DNA from: Talpa occidentalis
Lineage: Eukaryota; Chordata; Mammalia; Eulipotyphla; Talpidae
Length of the DNA: 64,000 bases
Direction: 5' to 3'
NCBI RefSeq assembly: GCF_014898055.3
Contig: NW_023601433.1
Span: forward strand, 41,783,876-41,847,875
In this document: positions 10,550-23,008 of the stretch, piece after piece
Layout: each line of letters begins with the position of its first letter
How positions within the stretch are numbered: position 1 is the stretch's first letter
Notes under the pieces: generated by a model
What the model was told of the DNA's origin: nothing
The model's database searches: none
What the model saw: only the letters and a program-made list of their open reading frames with translations
Made by a program: the position numbers and the translations under genes

Positions 10550-13500
10550 GTAGCCAAATAAATGTCTTCATTTTTTTTTTTTCTTTCTTGCAGCCCAAGT
10601 GGCTCTTCGGAGAGAGTATCATTGCTTACAAGGTGTGGTGATATGGGAGGGACTGAGTTTCAAACTCCACCCTTTCTAGCCTCCTCTGAAGAGTCCTCCA
10701 AAAACGCATTTAATCATGAACGCCTCAGCTGGGATTTTTGCTAGCCCTTGAGGAATAAAATCAAAACTGGGTACTTGTCCGTGCCTTTTTCTCAAAGCTT
10801 ATGTAGCCAGTCTTAATGAACAATAAAGGCCAATAAAGGCCAAACTCACCATCCAATTTGGATATACATTTCTCCTGCTAGGCCTAGAGTCATTTCTCAG
10901 AGTGCTTGCTCTCCTGTATATGTCCATTAGAGTTTTCCCAAAGGCAACAGGCAGATGAATGATAAAGTTGGGAGGGTCATAAACATATTTCCAAATATTA
11001 TCCCTCATGGTTGAGTCTATTCCGAAGATAGTTTTCAGGTTAAAGAGTTTTCATATCAACCTATAACATCGTGGTGGGGGATGGGTCCTCTTTTCTACCT
11101 CACCCCCACTGGCACAGAGGAGCACATCAAATCTGGACAAACTTTTACAGATAGTTCTATTTTTTTTGTTGTTGTATTACTGATGATAAAGTGCATTATG
11201 CTTTGGCACAGCTTACTCCTGACTATTTAACTTAAATTCCTTAATTTATGAATGCCGGTGTAAGCCGAGAACTCTATGCATTGCTTCAATGCCTACCTTC
11301 CATCAGTGAAGACTGTTTTATGTAGGTATGTTTTAACCAGGTTAAAGACCATTACAATAAAAATCCAAGACCTATAAAAATTCCCCTGTACTGAAAAGTT
11401 CAGTTAGTACATGTTGCTAAATCATTGACTCATCAGCTGACTTGAGAATATTTTCACGCGTAAGACATTATCATGCTGATATTTGCTGTGTAAAATCATT
11501 CTTGCTTCCTCTGCAAAACATTCAAATCAGGGTTCCACCTTTAAAATATGACCCTCATTTGGCATTTCCTTTTACTGGAGGCTGAATGCAGCTTTTGAAT
11601 TTGCCAATTTAATGTTTTTCTAACCATTGATATTCCAGAATGTTCTCTGTGCTCTCCTGAGACATATTTTTTTCCTTCCTTGGCTCCTTCAGAAGAGATG
11701 ATGCAGCAGGAATTAAGCTGGGTTGAGTTAAATATGTCTGCCTTTGGACTTACACCCTGAATCCTTTCTGGAAGAAGATGTACTGTTTAAAGTCTGCTAG
11801 TTTTCATAATTTGGCTTAGTGAATAGAAGTTTGATAATGTTTTTGCATCTTATCTTTATTAAAAATGTTGTTGCTATTATCTATGATTTCACTTCAAAAC
11901 CCAGTGGAAGGGAGGAGAGGTCATTGTTTGCTATTTCCTGTTTTATTTTTTATTTATGTATTTATTTTTTTTGTAGCTGATAATCATCCAAGAGAACTTT
12001 AAGCACAGTAAGAGTCCAGGCAAAAGTCCACTGTGAAAAGCACAGAATTAAACCAGAATGTGGTTTCTGTAGAAGAAAAATTAGAAAGAAGCTTCCACTG
12101 CAATCACCATGGACCATGATTATGCACCTCCAGGGAGTGAAGTGGCAGTGGGTGTCTCCCAACCCCCACCCCCATTTCATCCAGTCCGAATCCTGGGCTT
12201 TTCTTTCTTCCTTTGACCTTTTTCTTTTCTTCCTTTCCATACCTTTTTTTGGCATTTGTAGCCCATTAAGAATTATTTTCCTGTTTGGAAAAGGAGGCTT
12301 GGTGGATCTCGGGTTTAAAGACAGGGCCAAGCCTTCTTATAAGGACACACCATCACACAGTGTTCTCCAGGGTTCCTCTGGGTTGTAAAGACTCACAAAA
12401 AAGCCTCCTCCCTTCATCCCTCTTTTCTCTCTTTCTCTCTCTCTGTTTGTTTTTCCCTGGCTCAAAGTCATTCACACAGGATGTGCTCATTTCAAATATA
12501 CCCCAAAAAGATTTTTTCTGGCTTTGTCTGAAAGTCAAAACGGAACTTTGGAGGTCAGTATTGCTGTCCCTTTGCCTCTGGGGATGTGGGAAATATTTTA
12601 ATATTTCATAACTCTCTACTTTGAGTTGGAATCATAAAGACCTTGTTCAACTGCTGTTTGTAATGCTTAATAAACCTCTTCCAGTGAGGTCCTCTCAGGG
12701 GATCTTGGCTTTTCCAGCATCCACAGTCACAATTATGTTGGGAATCTAACCTCAGGAATCCACATATGATACAATGTAATCTGAATGACAAAATAACATA
12801 AGGTTGGGATTATTTCCTGATACCTGGGATTGCTCATATGGGGTAGTTTCAACCTCCACTTCTCCTTCCTGCTATCACTTCCCATCATACTAAATGACCC
12901 TTGATTCTCAGATCAGTAGATGGGGAGAGAATCCTTTGTGACAACGGTAAAACTCAGAGCGTCGATTTTAGTTTCATCAGGAAACCACTGCAATCTCTTT
13001 TGATGAGGTTAAATGGGTATCAATAGGGATGGATGATATCGAAGGTTCACCTGGTTGCCTTGTGTCGGTATCTAGCTTGAAGATCAATAATCAATCACTT
13101 TCACCCCTTCTCTGTACACAAAATACTTGTATAAAAGTAATAGCAGCCATGACTTCTTGAATACATTAAGTCTCTGAAATGACCTTTTATCCATCAGTAA
13201 CTAACAAATAAGTTAAATTTCTTTGTTCCATTTCCCATCTTAGTATCTTCCTATGCCTCCCCTTGGCCTGTGGGATAAGATCTAAGCTCATTAACATGGA
13301 CATCCATATTTCTTCTCTGGCCAGTCCCTGAGGTCTGTCGTCAGACAAAATTACATAAGCCATGCCCAGTCTTCCTTTATGTCTATGTGCTGGTCGTACT
13401 ATCTGGAATATTCTTATCTAAGATCTTTGCCTGGCAGACTCACGGGTCCTTCAGGAACCAGCTTCATGAGGTGTCACCTCCTCGGAAATCCTCCTCAAAG

Positions 13501-13768
13501 GTTGAATGCAGAGTCCCTACTATGCTCCCACAGAACCAGAACTCAGTCTTAATTGTGCATGGCTGTGGGATCCTGAAGGCAGGGCCACAGCTTGGTATCA
13601 TATGAGCCTGGTTCTCAATGTCATGCACAGGGTAGATGTCTATTAAGCATCTTTTAATCTATCATTTTGAGTGTCATTTACCTTATAAACAAGCATTTCA
13701 CCTTTCCATTTGTTTTCTCGAATCTAATCAGCTTAAGAAAACCAGAAGTATTCTCTGTTTGCATCTAG
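10550..13768 (+). other. NID1: NID1 intron, no further features
   Basis: This 3.2-kb intron contains no SINE of the young family and no exon-like open frame with splice signals. Short pyrimidine-rich and A/T-rich stretches occur, for example 11937-11975 and 12420-12450. I recognise nothing else. Confidence 0.7.
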
Positions 13769-13940
13769 ATCTTGGAAGCCCAGAAGGCATTGCCCTTGAC
13801 CATCTTGGCCGCAACATATTCTGGACAGATTCTCGTATGAATCGAATAGAAGTGGCAAAGCTGGATGGCACCCAGCGCCGGGTGCTGTTTGAGACAGATT
13901 TGGTGAATCCCAGAGGCATCGTAACAGACTCCATAGGAGG
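13769..13940 (+). CDS. NID1: nidogen-1 exon: propeller blade with FWTD motif
   Basis: The exon is 172 bp, phase 1 in and phase 2 out. The acceptor is tgcatctag, and the donor gtaact follows GGAGG. It encodes [41 protein letters not shown] and [17 protein letters not shown]. 'NIFWTD' is a YWTD-type motif, and '[10 protein letters not shown]' and '[10 protein letters not shown]' are the usual blade-start patterns of this propeller class. The frame is clean. Confidence 0.96.
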
Positions 13941-14825
13941 GTAACTTTATGTAAATCTGTGTGTACATCTATTCTTTGGCACCTGCCCATTCGAATATTT
14001 TCAAAAGTTAGACTCTCATTCCAGCATCACCTTCCTAAAATATGTGAGAACAGAGTGAACGAGTCTACAGTTGTTGGTGAAATGCCAGAACGTATATTCC
14101 GATCCCTTGTGGTCATGGACTCAATACTATATTCTACTTTCAAATCTTTTATCAAGACACTGTAAGCTAACAGGTCAGAAATTGGGTGTTTGCATTTGGG
14201 TTGAATGTGGGTCAACTCCCAAGTTGTATCAACCCCAGAAGGATATCCAGGTAGCATAAAAACCCTGGAAGAGTATCAGGGTGGTGTACATGTACCCCTG
14301 GGGCTCAGTCCAAGGGCTGACCCAGTGTGAGCATTTTAGAGACAAGATCTTCCTGGAGGGCTTTGTCAATACTTCAGTGCTTTCCTCTGTCTTTCCCCTT
14401 ACTGCCAGTTCTAAATCTTAAACACCAGCTTCTCAATTCCTTGACACCTCGATGCCTTCTTTTTGAGATAGCATCCCTTGTTCTGTGGCCAACTGGCCAC
14501 CTTCCCCTGGGCCTTGACCCTGCCCTGCACACTGACAACCCTGGAATTTCCATGTGCTTATGTCAGATACGATGTTTCGTTGTGTCTTTTTGAGATGTAC
14601 GCTGTACATGAGTAACAGAATAATCCAATTCTGGTGAAAAACCAAAGTGTTTTGGCAAAGGAAAATGTATTTTATCATATCCAGATCCTCTTAACCATTC
14701 TGCGTTTTACTGTCTGCTAGAGTCTTCATCATAAGTTCTTTTCAGTGTTTATCTTTTTTAAATAAATGTTGCTTCGGGTGTCTTCATTATTTCTCTTCCT
14801 TTTTCCCCTCGTTTTCCTCCTCCAG

Positions 14826-14983
14826 GAACCTTTATTGGACAGACTGGAATAGAGATAGCCCCAAAATCGAAACTTCCTACATGGACGGTACCAACCGGCG
14901 GATTCTTGTGCAGGATGACCTTGGCTTGCCCAATGGACTGACCTTCGATGCCTACTTATCTCAGCTCTGCTGGGTGGATGCAG
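14826..14983 (+). CDS. NID1: nidogen-1 exon: propeller blade with LYWTD motif
   Basis: The exon is 158 bp, phase 2 in and phase 1 out. The acceptor is ctcctccag and the donor gtgatg. It encodes [40 protein letters not shown] and [13 protein letters not shown]. It has one full YWTD motif and the variant 'LCWVD' of the next blade. The region from [20 protein letters not shown] is strongly conserved in nidogens and belongs to the laminin-binding G3 domain. Confidence 0.96.
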
Positions 14984-16197
14984 GTGATGAATGTTCCAGG
15001 GCACTGCTGGGGTTGGAGCAATGCCTTAATTATTCCCAAACAATTTTTGTTACCCACTGTGAGCTAGCCCACCATATGCCAGGAACACCAAGAGTGTCTG
15101 TTTTGGAGAAGACAGCATGAGAAGATTGGTTCTCTTCTGTTTGTAAAAATAGCTGAATATCTTTGCTTTGAACTCTATTGCCTCTTTAATCTTGACACTG
15201 TCCAGGGTGACTTGTCAATCTTCTAAGTCAGCGCTCAGCAAACTACAGCCCATGGACCAAATCCAACCTGACACCTGTTTGGGGATAGCCCAGGAGCGAT
15301 AAATGGTTTTGACCTTTTTTAATGATATATTTTAAAAGATTACATCAATCACTATGTAATAGCCCAGATTTTGCCTCTTGGCCCACAAAGAATTACCATT
15401 TGGCCCCTTAAGAAAAAGCCAATCCCTAGAACGTGCCGTCATTCTGGTTATTTCTTAGCAATTCATAGCTTACATTCCTTAGCTCCTGCTTGTTCCCAAG
15501 GGCTGAGGCAGGCCTTGGAGCCAGGAAAGTAATGTAATGCAGTCTTGATATGGGTCTCATTGGGAACATTGGGGGTGTCCATGGGGTAAGAGACATGGAT
15601 AGGATGCTCAGTCAGGGAGGAAGTTCAGGGATGCCTCTGTTCTCTGCTGAGTTTTTGCTCCATTCCAGACACTGTGTCAGGTGTCTTGGAAATGCAGGGA
15701 ATGCATCTCACACTTGGGGGGGAGTAGGGTGTACACAATTAAATGAAAACACAAGAGCCAGGTTAGTCACAATGCGGATGTTGGTGGGAGGCTGTGCACA
15801 GCTGTGCACCAGAGGTGCGGTTTAGCGGTTCTGGAGAGCTCTGATTTCAGGGAGAGGCTCTTGGGGGGACTTGAGCAAGAGCTGGAGCATGGTGTATTTC
15901 CTACTAAGTCCCCAGATGCTCCAGGAAGGGGGAAGATAAGGCGTGCGTCCTCTGCTCCAGCTCACCTCCTCCATCAGGCTAGGTGAGGTGCCTGCATGGA
16001 GCAGGCATTGGCTAAGGAGAGAACAAGAGGATCAAGAGATGACTTCCCAGTTTTTAAGAACGAGTCTCATGTGACCTCTAGAATTTGTTGTTGTGATGCT
16101 GAATTTCTCTCACCCTTGCCCTCGTTCCTCTTGTGTTTGGACACAAAGGGGCCATTACTTGTCTGAACAATGCGTGGCTTGTCTGTGTTCCACACAG
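14984..16197 (+). other. NID1: NID1 intron
   Basis: This 1.2-kb intron carries a decayed hAT fossil at about 15225-15430. Nothing else is recognised apart from a short L2-like phrase near 15650-15700 that is too weak to list. Confidence 0.6.
15225..15430 (+). repeat. hAT DNA transposon fossil, decayed
   Basis: 'cagcaaactacagcccatggaccaaatcc', 'acacctgtttggggatag' and the distal 'tggcccacaaagaattaccatttggcccctta' follow the same family as the element at 5088, with a diverged middle. Confidence 0.55.
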
Positions 16198-16321
16198 GCA
16201 CCAATCGGGTGGAATGCCTGAAGCCCGGTCAGTCCAGCAGACGCAGGGTTCTTGAAGGGCTCCAGTATCCTTTTGCCGTGACGAGCTATGGGAAGAATCT
16301 GTATTACACAGACTGGAAGAC
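16198..16321 (+). CDS. NID1: nidogen-1 exon: propeller blade with LYYTD motif
   Basis: The exon is 124 bp, phase 1 in and phase 2 out. The acceptor is ccacacag and the donor gtaagt. It encodes G-TNRVECLKPGQSSRRRVLEG, then LQYPFAVTSYGKNLYYTDWK. 'NLYYTD' is a YWTD-family motif, and 'CLKPGQSSRR' sits in a loop of the preceding blade. The last codon is split AC|G (Thr), where I recall Met in human nidogen-1. Confidence 0.95.
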
Positions 16322-17000
16322 GTAAGTCGACTGACGGCTGGGGCACCAGAGACCCGCCTCTGCCCCCCTCTGTGTCTTGGAGGCCAAGCTCTTTCCCTTT
16401 GGCCTCTTGGCTTGACCTTCCAGCCTCCAGAGATGCTCTCTGCACCTCATCCTTCTGCTGGTCCAGAGCTAGGAAACAAGGGTGAAGAAGAGGGAGGGGC
16501 AAGCCTTTAAGGGGAGCTGGAAGTATCTTTTGTCATCTGAACCATCCTGAATGGGCAGCTTCAAGTCTGTGGCTCTGGATTTCTGAGCCTGTCTATTCTT
16601 TCCCCAGGAGTTGCTCCAGGGTCACTCGACTCGTGGGCTCCATGCCCCTACTTCATTATAGTTCTGCAACTTGCATATTACCACTGCCCCTTCTTAAACA
16701 CCCTGTCCTGCAAGGAGGGGTTAAACCAAGCAAGCATGGGGGCGGGGGTGTTGGAACATCTGTAGAAAAAGCAGATTTCCCAGCTTGGAATTTAGAGCAG
16801 GAGAGGAGAGCTCCCTGGTCTTTGGTCTTTTCTAAAAAACCAGAGCAATGCAGGCTCCATCTGTCACAGGAGGCCTGGGGAGGCCTGGGGAGCAAGGCCA
16901 GTTTATTTGTTTACCCACAAAACTACAAAAGAAACTGCCCTGCAGACAAAAGCTCACCGCTCAGTTGTGTTTTAACCTTTTGCCCTCTAATGTTCCGTAG

Positions 17001-17113
17001 GAATTCTGTGATCGCTGTAGATCTTGCTATTTCCAAAGAGATGGATTCCTTCCACCCCCACAAGCAGACCCGGCTGTATGGTGTCACCACTGCCCTGTCC
17101 CAGTGTCCCCAAG
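17001..17113 (+). CDS. NID1: nidogen-1 exon: last propeller blade
   Basis: The exon is 113 bp, phase 2 in and phase 1 out. The acceptor is tgttccgtag and the donor gtaact. It encodes NSVIAVDLAISKEMDSFHPH and KQTRLYGVTTALSQCPQ. This closes the six-bladed propeller. 'HKQTRLYG(I/V)TTALSQCPQG' is a nearly invariant nidogen segment, and its cysteine begins the link to the EGF module in the next exon. Confidence 0.95.
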
Positions 17114-17424
17114 GTAACTCACTGTGCTCGACTGTTCAGGGGCTGGTGGGGGTGGGTTGGGGACAGAGTGAGGCTCAGAGCCCACACTGTTCCTGCGACC
17201 TTATGGCCACAATAGTCCTGACAAGGTGTAGTACACGTCCTTCAAGGGCTTCATTATTTAGTGGGTGGGCAGATAAGTCAATAGAAAAACATTAAGGGAA
17301 TGAAGTGGAAAGTGAACAAGGGTGAGAAAAAGTGTGGAATCTTGGCTGGTCTAGAGGAATTTCGGGGTTCCCAGTGGCAACATCTGTATTAGGATCTCTG
17401 CTACTTTATTTTTATTTATTTATT

Positions 17425-17510
17425 TTTAAAGATTTATTTTTTTTATTTATGCATACAAGAACTGGGGTGGTGGACAGAGATGTAGGGGGAGAGGAAATGA
17501 GAGGCAGGGT
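17425..17510 (-). repeat. tRNA-SINE tail fragment
   Basis: The tail words 'aaagatttatttt', 'tttatgcatacaagaactgggg' and 'gacagagatgtaggg' match the 3' end of the tRNA-SINE in reverse orientation. The tRNA-like head is absent, so only the tail survives. Confidence 0.6.
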
Positions 17511-17511
17511 C

Positions 17512-17640
17512 CCTGCTGTCATTGTCCCCATTTTATAAATAAGGAAACTGAAGCCAGTTGCCTGAAGTCCCACAGTTCATAGAGGCACAGCTGGGAGTGA
17601 GTCTGAACTGCCTGGTTCCAGCATCTGTCCTATTCTGTCT
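17512..17640 (-). repeat. MIR fragment
   Basis: 'ccccattttataaataaggaaactgaagcc' followed by 'cccacagttcatagaggcacagctgggagtgagtctgaactgcctgg' is the reverse of the MIR core and 5' region. Confidence 0.75.
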
Positions 17641-17995
17641 CTCCAGCCCCCCGCCCCATGCCACCCCTCTTTCCTTCCTGGCTTTTCTCCAGTTAACTGT
17701 AGAGCTCAGTGGGCAAGGTAACTAGAGAGTAACTTGTACTTTAAAATTTCAACTCCATGTTGTAGTCAGAGCTGATAAATCTGCATAGCACCAAATCAGG
17801 ACTTCTGATTTCTGCCCAGCTGGCAGAAGTCCTTACACATGAGCAGCCAGTAGACTGCCTGACACAGCCTCCAGGATGTCCACAAGCTCAGTGTCACAAC
17901 AACCAGAAAGGGGGCCAATACGAGGGCCACTGTCTTTGATGGCTGTTAAGTCAGCTTGGAGAGCAGCCTGTTGAGCTGGCTTCTGCCTCTTCTAG

Positions 17996-18117
17996 GTCAC
18001 AACTACTGCTCGGTGAACAATGGCGGCTGCACCCACCTCTGCTTGGCCACTCCAGGAAGCAGGACCTGTCGCTGCCCTGACAACACCCTGGGAGTTGACT
18101 GTATTGAGCGGCAGTGA
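17996..18117 (+). CDS. NID1: nidogen-1 terminal exon: C-terminal EGF module and stop
   Basis: This 122-bp coding part begins after acceptor cctcttctag, phase 1 in, and ends at TGA 18115-18117. It encodes [21 protein letters not shown] and then [19 protein letters not shown]. Six cysteines in the EGF spacing are visible ([12 protein letters not shown], then TC-RC-x8-C). In nidogen-1 this last EGF module closes the G3 globule. The final residue is Gln rather than the Lys I recall in human. Together the eight exons give 405 residues, about the last third of a protein of roughly 1,250 residues. Confidence 0.96.
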
Positions 18118-20020
18118 AGACAAAAGTGCCTCTTTCCCTCTCCAAGTATTTCACAGCAACATCCTACTTGAAAGGGTCCAGACTGAAAGCTGTCTGACTT
18201 GGTGGCTGAGTGGCCACCAGGCCCAGGTCCAACTCAGCCTGCGCCCTGACAACATTCCCTCAGAGTTCCCCAAAACATACCCTGGGCTTCTGAAACAGAA
18301 AGTTTCGATCCCTAAGTCCGAGCCTTAGACAAGCTCTTCTACCCCCAGTGAAGCTGCCCTCTGCCAGTCACTACTCTGGAAACATTCCCTAACCTTAGCC
18401 CCCAGGGGTTAGCTGAGCCTCCCCAGGCCTGAGCATGCCCCTTCTCTGTGAGCTCAGCCTTACTCTGAGACACCCCTGCCCGGGGCCCGCACTGTCGGCT
18501 CCTCACACAACAGCCAGGGCCACTTCAGCAAGGCTGCAAGTGAAGGAGGGAGTTAGCCCTCCCATACTTTTTCTCTTGGTGCTCTCATTTCCCCTTTTAT
18601 GCTCCCACCTTGTGACCCCCCGCGTTCTGTGCCACCTGCATCCTGCCCACATCAGAGTGAGCAGACCTGCCTTTAGATCGAAGCCCACCCTGTCTTAGGG
18701 AAAATGGGTATTTGGTGAATGACAATGAGCAGATAAATTATTGGCATTTCACCAGTAGCCTTTGATAATCAAAAGCTTAAGTCAAAGGAGTGTTCCTTGG
18801 TTGCAATTTCAATGTCTAGAGTCAAATGTTTGAGGATGGGGATTCTATGATGTGCCTTATATTACGCCAAAGATTACCAAATTATTCCTGTTTGCCCAAA
18901 GCACTTGGATCTCAGCATCTGGTCTCTTGGGCAGCACAGCCCCATGCTCGCACTGATGTCCACTCTCCTCGTGGGGACCCATTTGAGGCACAGCCTGGGG
19001 CTGGTACCCTTGATGACACCCTCTCAGCCCCCCCACCTCTGGTGTCCATTCATCAGAGCTAATCTACAGTCAACATGAGCTTGCCTCTCCTTGGTCTCTC
19101 CCTCTATTCATGGCCCTTGCTGACTGTGTTCTCATCCAAAGGCACAGTCCAGGAGGGCCAAATTGAATATCTATATTATGATCCAGGCCCTTTATTACTC
19201 ACTGGTATAATGAAAGTGACCATTGCCAAAGTTCATCCATACGTTTCTGTGATTTGTTTAGAAAACATCTCTGGACCGTAGGAATAGCTAACATTTTTTT
19301 TTTATCAACTGATTCTCACAGTAGAAATGCTGGTTTGAAAGCTAAGCATAAGGAGTTTGAGTTGGTAAGGTAAGGAAGCAGAGAAGACTCCGTGAGAAAT
19401 ATCGCAAGGAGAATGCTCACCAGCAGGAATGGAAAACCCAAGAGGCATGGATGGAGGAGGGTATTTCACAATAGCGATAAGAAAAGCTTATCTCCAAAGA
19501 GATGCTTATGCTTGAGCACATGGAAGAATTAGTGAGATTTTTCTCCTTAGCAAAGAGATTCCTCCCCTTCAAACCCCAATAACAGCCCAGCACTCACCAG
19601 CTGCTGCCTTAGTCCTCATCTGATTCTGCGCACATTGGAACCTGAATTGGGAGAGAGACTTCCTTGAATAATTGTTTATTTTGAGAGGCAAATATATCCC
19701 TGAGAATCACAAGATTTGGGGAACATGTGAGTCTTTTATATAGTCCAACCCCATAAATTAGTTTCACTTTCTTTTTACAGTTATCATTTCATATCAAGCC
19801 CTCTATATCAAATGTTCATCATGATTTAGTATAATTTTATAACTATTTTATTCATTTTACTAGGTTCACTCTCAAGTTTTTTAAATGGTAAATTCTTAAA
19901 CTGTGGAAACCACTAAAGGTGCTTGTTAACTGCTGCCCAGATGTAGACAAGTATTGGATGATTTCTTGAGTTTACAGCTGTATAAATATTAGTACAGAAA
20001 ATAAAAAAAAAAACCTCATT
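18118..20020 (+). other. NID1: NID1 probable 3' UTR
   Basis: Unique-looking, repeat-free sequence follows the stop codon for about 1.9 kb until an AATAAA. I recall a human NID1 3' UTR of about 2 kb, which would agree. The end is inferred from the signal alone. Open frames here, such as 18020-18328 and 18435-18698, are chance. Confidence 0.6.
20000..20005 (+). terminator. NID1: candidate NID1 polyadenylation signal AATAAA
   Basis: AATAAA is embedded in 'cagaaaataaaaaaaaaaacc', 1.88 kb after the stop. The genomic A-run that follows blurs the cleavage position and could also cause internal priming in cDNA data. Confidence 0.5.
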
Positions 20021-21055
20021 TTGTTAAAAAAAGATCTTCCACTATCTTGTTTGAATGAAGAGCTGTACTGCTGGGAGGCTGATTCACAATGGAAAGTCAG
20101 CCATTTAATAATCTGCAAAACCTGTGGAACCCGAATATGGCCAACGGGTGGTCTGTTTCCCAAGCAAGTTCACGAAAGATTTGGAGATTATAGGTGACTT
20201 AAAAATTAATTCCATCATAGACCCCAAATTACTCTTTTGGATATTTTTTTTATTTTTTAGAAAAATGTGTCTGAGCCGCAGGCAGACCTGATGGAGGTCT
20301 GAAGATGAGGCGTGTTCCTGCCCCTAGTCATCTCCAAAGGGAACAAAGACACTTTGCACTAGCCATGAAGTGAGACCCCCACTCTGGTCTAAGCTGCCAC
20401 CAATGGGCAGTGCTTCCCATACAGGCCCTTGGTGGGATGACAATGGGTTTCTGGCCTGTTTAGAATGAAGAGGGCTCAGAATGTTCTGGAATAAGGTGCC
20501 TAGAGCTGTTATTGTAGGGAAGATAATTGATGTGTGAAACAGCAACTGAATTGCAAAACAGTGCCAGCGGTGAAATTGTTACAGCCTGACCATGAGAATT
20601 TTTTGGGGGGTGGGGGAGCTGGGGTCTTGCCAAAGAAAGGGGACAACTTATGTTAGGGGTACAACTCCAAGTGTTTTATTCAGGTCATAAAGTTTAATTG
20701 CCTAGAGGTGATATCAGAGATGAAGGGGGAGCAGGGAGCTCCAGGAATCCATCTCTCCACCAAAACAATGACTGAAGTGGCAGGAGCTGTCTCAGTAAAC
20801 CATTTTGGCACTTTCAGTCTAGTAAAACACTTGCGGCACCCTGGGCTTTATGAAGTGACTGGCTAATTTTGGTTAATTTTAACTTTCTCCTAGCAGTGGC
20901 TTCAACTCCCCACCCACTTCCAACCCAGGGTGGTCAACTGTGGGGACAGCAGCCCACTCTCCAGATGGGTGGGTAAGAAGGATCTTATTCTCCGGAGAGT
21001 GGGGTTGTGGGTTCTGATTGTTGATGTCAGCTTTTGTTCATTGAGGAAACAGAAC
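20021..21055. other. intergenic, nothing recognised
   Basis: No repeat family, RNA gene or coding frame is supported here. There is a G-run at about 20603-20616. Confidence 0.5.
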
Positions 21056-21230
21056 AGAGGTGAAAATCTTCATGACACTGGATTCAGTAATGGTTTCATC
21101 GGTATGACACCCAAAGCTCAAGCAACAAAAAGAAAAATGGATGAATTGGTCTTCATCAAAATTAAAAACTTTGGTGCATCCAAGCATACCTTCAAGAGAG
21201 TAAAAAGTCAGCCAACCCATTTAAGGGGAG
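21056..21230 (+). repeat. old L1 ORF2 C-terminal fragment
   Basis: 'aggtgaaaatcttcatgacactgga' through 'atggatgaattggtcttcatcaaaattaaaaactttggtgcatc' is the plus-sense L1 ORF2 end region. It is open by chance but truncated on both sides. Confidence 0.75.
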
Positions 21231-21941
21231 AAAATGTTTCAAAGACAAAGCAAATGTAAGAGTGAACATGGTCTTTCAGCAGATACTGGAATGAGATTTG
21301 GAGACCATTGGCTCAGGTTTGACACTTGGCTCCCGGCCCCAACCGCACAGAACTCTTACTGCCCAGCTGTGACTTTGAAGTCCAGCGCTGGCTGCTTCCC
21401 TTACTCCTGCTCCCTCATCTCCTCCTCCATCTTCCTCCTCTTCTCCTTCCTCTTCATTTTACAAGGACAGGTTTATTAGAAAAAGGAGAAAGAAAAAAGA
21501 GAGATACCTGCATTGACACAGATGGGCATTCTTAGAAGAGCGGTTACCCCCTCTTCCTGAGCCCAGATGTGGGGCACTGCTTAAAGCTGCAGTGCAAAGG
21601 ATCAGAGTCCCTAACTACAGGGAAGGGCCTCGACAAGGATAAACAGCACATAATTAAAAGATGGAAAGGCTGGAAAAAAGGTGCTTTGAATGACATCCTT
21701 CTTGCTTTTGAACCATGCAGCTGGGGATAAATAGCCCAGATTACAGCCTGAGAGCACTCCAGCTCCTGGGCTTCAAGGTTTTACTCTGTGGCAGTTGTTC
21801 CCAAAGGCAGTTCCATAGGAGACCACTAGAGGGCAGGAAAAACCCATTAATGCCTCTTGGGGTTGGTGGGCAGGAGTTGGAGGCTACCCAGGCCTGGAGT
21901 GTTCAGACTTTGCTATCATCCCGCTCAAGAATTTTCTTAAC

Positions 21942-22237
21942 GGGCCTCCCCGGTGGCGCAGCGGTTGAGCACTGGGTTGCGAAGCTGCCCGCGGCCTCTG
22001 CGGTGCTGGTTCGATCCCCGGCTGCTCCCCGGCCACCGGAGGAGGGTCCCACATGGCGCGCAGACCTCTCCTGCCGCCCGCTGCTCCCCTCAGCAGTGTA
22101 CTTCGGTCCTTCTGCCTGCTCTGCTCCCCGCTCTGGCTCTGGTGAATTCTCTCACCCTCCCGTGCTTCTGACTGTACCCAGTGCATGTATAAACAAACAA
22201 ATAAATGAATAAAATACATGCCTCTAAAAAAAAAAAA
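21942..22237 (+). mobile_element. tRNA-SINE, GC-rich subfamily with extended tail
   Basis: The head GGGCCTCCCCGGTGGCGCAG is followed by the subfamily-diagnostic 'gctgctccccggccaccggagg' and 'ctgactgtacccagtgcatg'. The tail ends AATACATGCCTCTA plus A-run. A perfect 15-bp target duplication, AAGAATTTTCTTAAC, is seen at 21927-21941 and 22238-22252. It looks young. Confidence 0.93.
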
Positions 22238-22252
22238 AAGAATTTTCTTAAC

Positions 22253-22996
22253 AAGTTGGTGAACTGTGTAACCTGGTACTAAAGGGAGTCTAAATGGAGG
22301 AAAACGGAAGTTGTAGGAAATTGAGGAATAGAAATTGAAAAAAAAATAACAGGTTAACTAAAAAGAGATGTAGAACAACAAGGGCTTCATAATTATTACA
22401 AATAAAATATCCCACCCAACACTTAGTAAACTGACTCTTTGGGGGCACCTAGTGCCTGTTAAAGGATCGTTCTTCTTATGCTATGTCATGACATACCTAT
22501 TATTCTAAATCATAAAATGAATAAAAATAAAAATGATTTTGAAACTTAATAAATAAAGAAATGTTACAGTTTCCCAAATGTGTTAAAGCCTCTTAATTTT
22601 AATGCAGATTTCCCCCAACTAACAGCACTTTTCCTCCCAAAGTCGTTTTACTTGATAAACATTTGCAGACACCTGTGGCCCTCCAGCCTGAGCGCTGCGT
22701 GCACGCTGTCAGTGCAGAAGTGTGTTCATTTCATCAGGGCCAGATTCTGAGTGTATCTAGGAGGAGAATGATAGACAATGCTGGAAAATGCAGGCTTTGT
22801 CACAAAATATGGCCCTCACCCAACAAATGTGTGTCCAGTTGCTTAGCAGATAATAATGCAACATTCTGCTTAATCATTGTTCAAACATTAAGAACTTTAA
22901 CAGAGAAGGGAGAGCACTCTGTGGGGATGATGGAGTAAGAAGCTTTCCTTCATTGACTGATAATGGGAAAATAGTATTCCCTCCTGGGAAATCTTA
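22253..22996. other. intergenic, nothing recognised
   Basis: A/T-rich stretches such as 22500-22560 contain short AAAATAAA words but no identifiable element or gene. Confidence 0.5.
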
Positions 22997-23008
22997 GAAG
23001 TAGATTTT

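Noticed and set aside
16633..17295. 220-codon open frame
   Set aside because: It contains the 113-bp NID1 exon at 17001-17113 in frame, but the rest is intron read-through.
21715..22212. 165-codon frame
   Set aside because: Half of it is tRNA-SINE body. The same peptide recurs in other SINE copies at 37208-37477 and 62149-62364.
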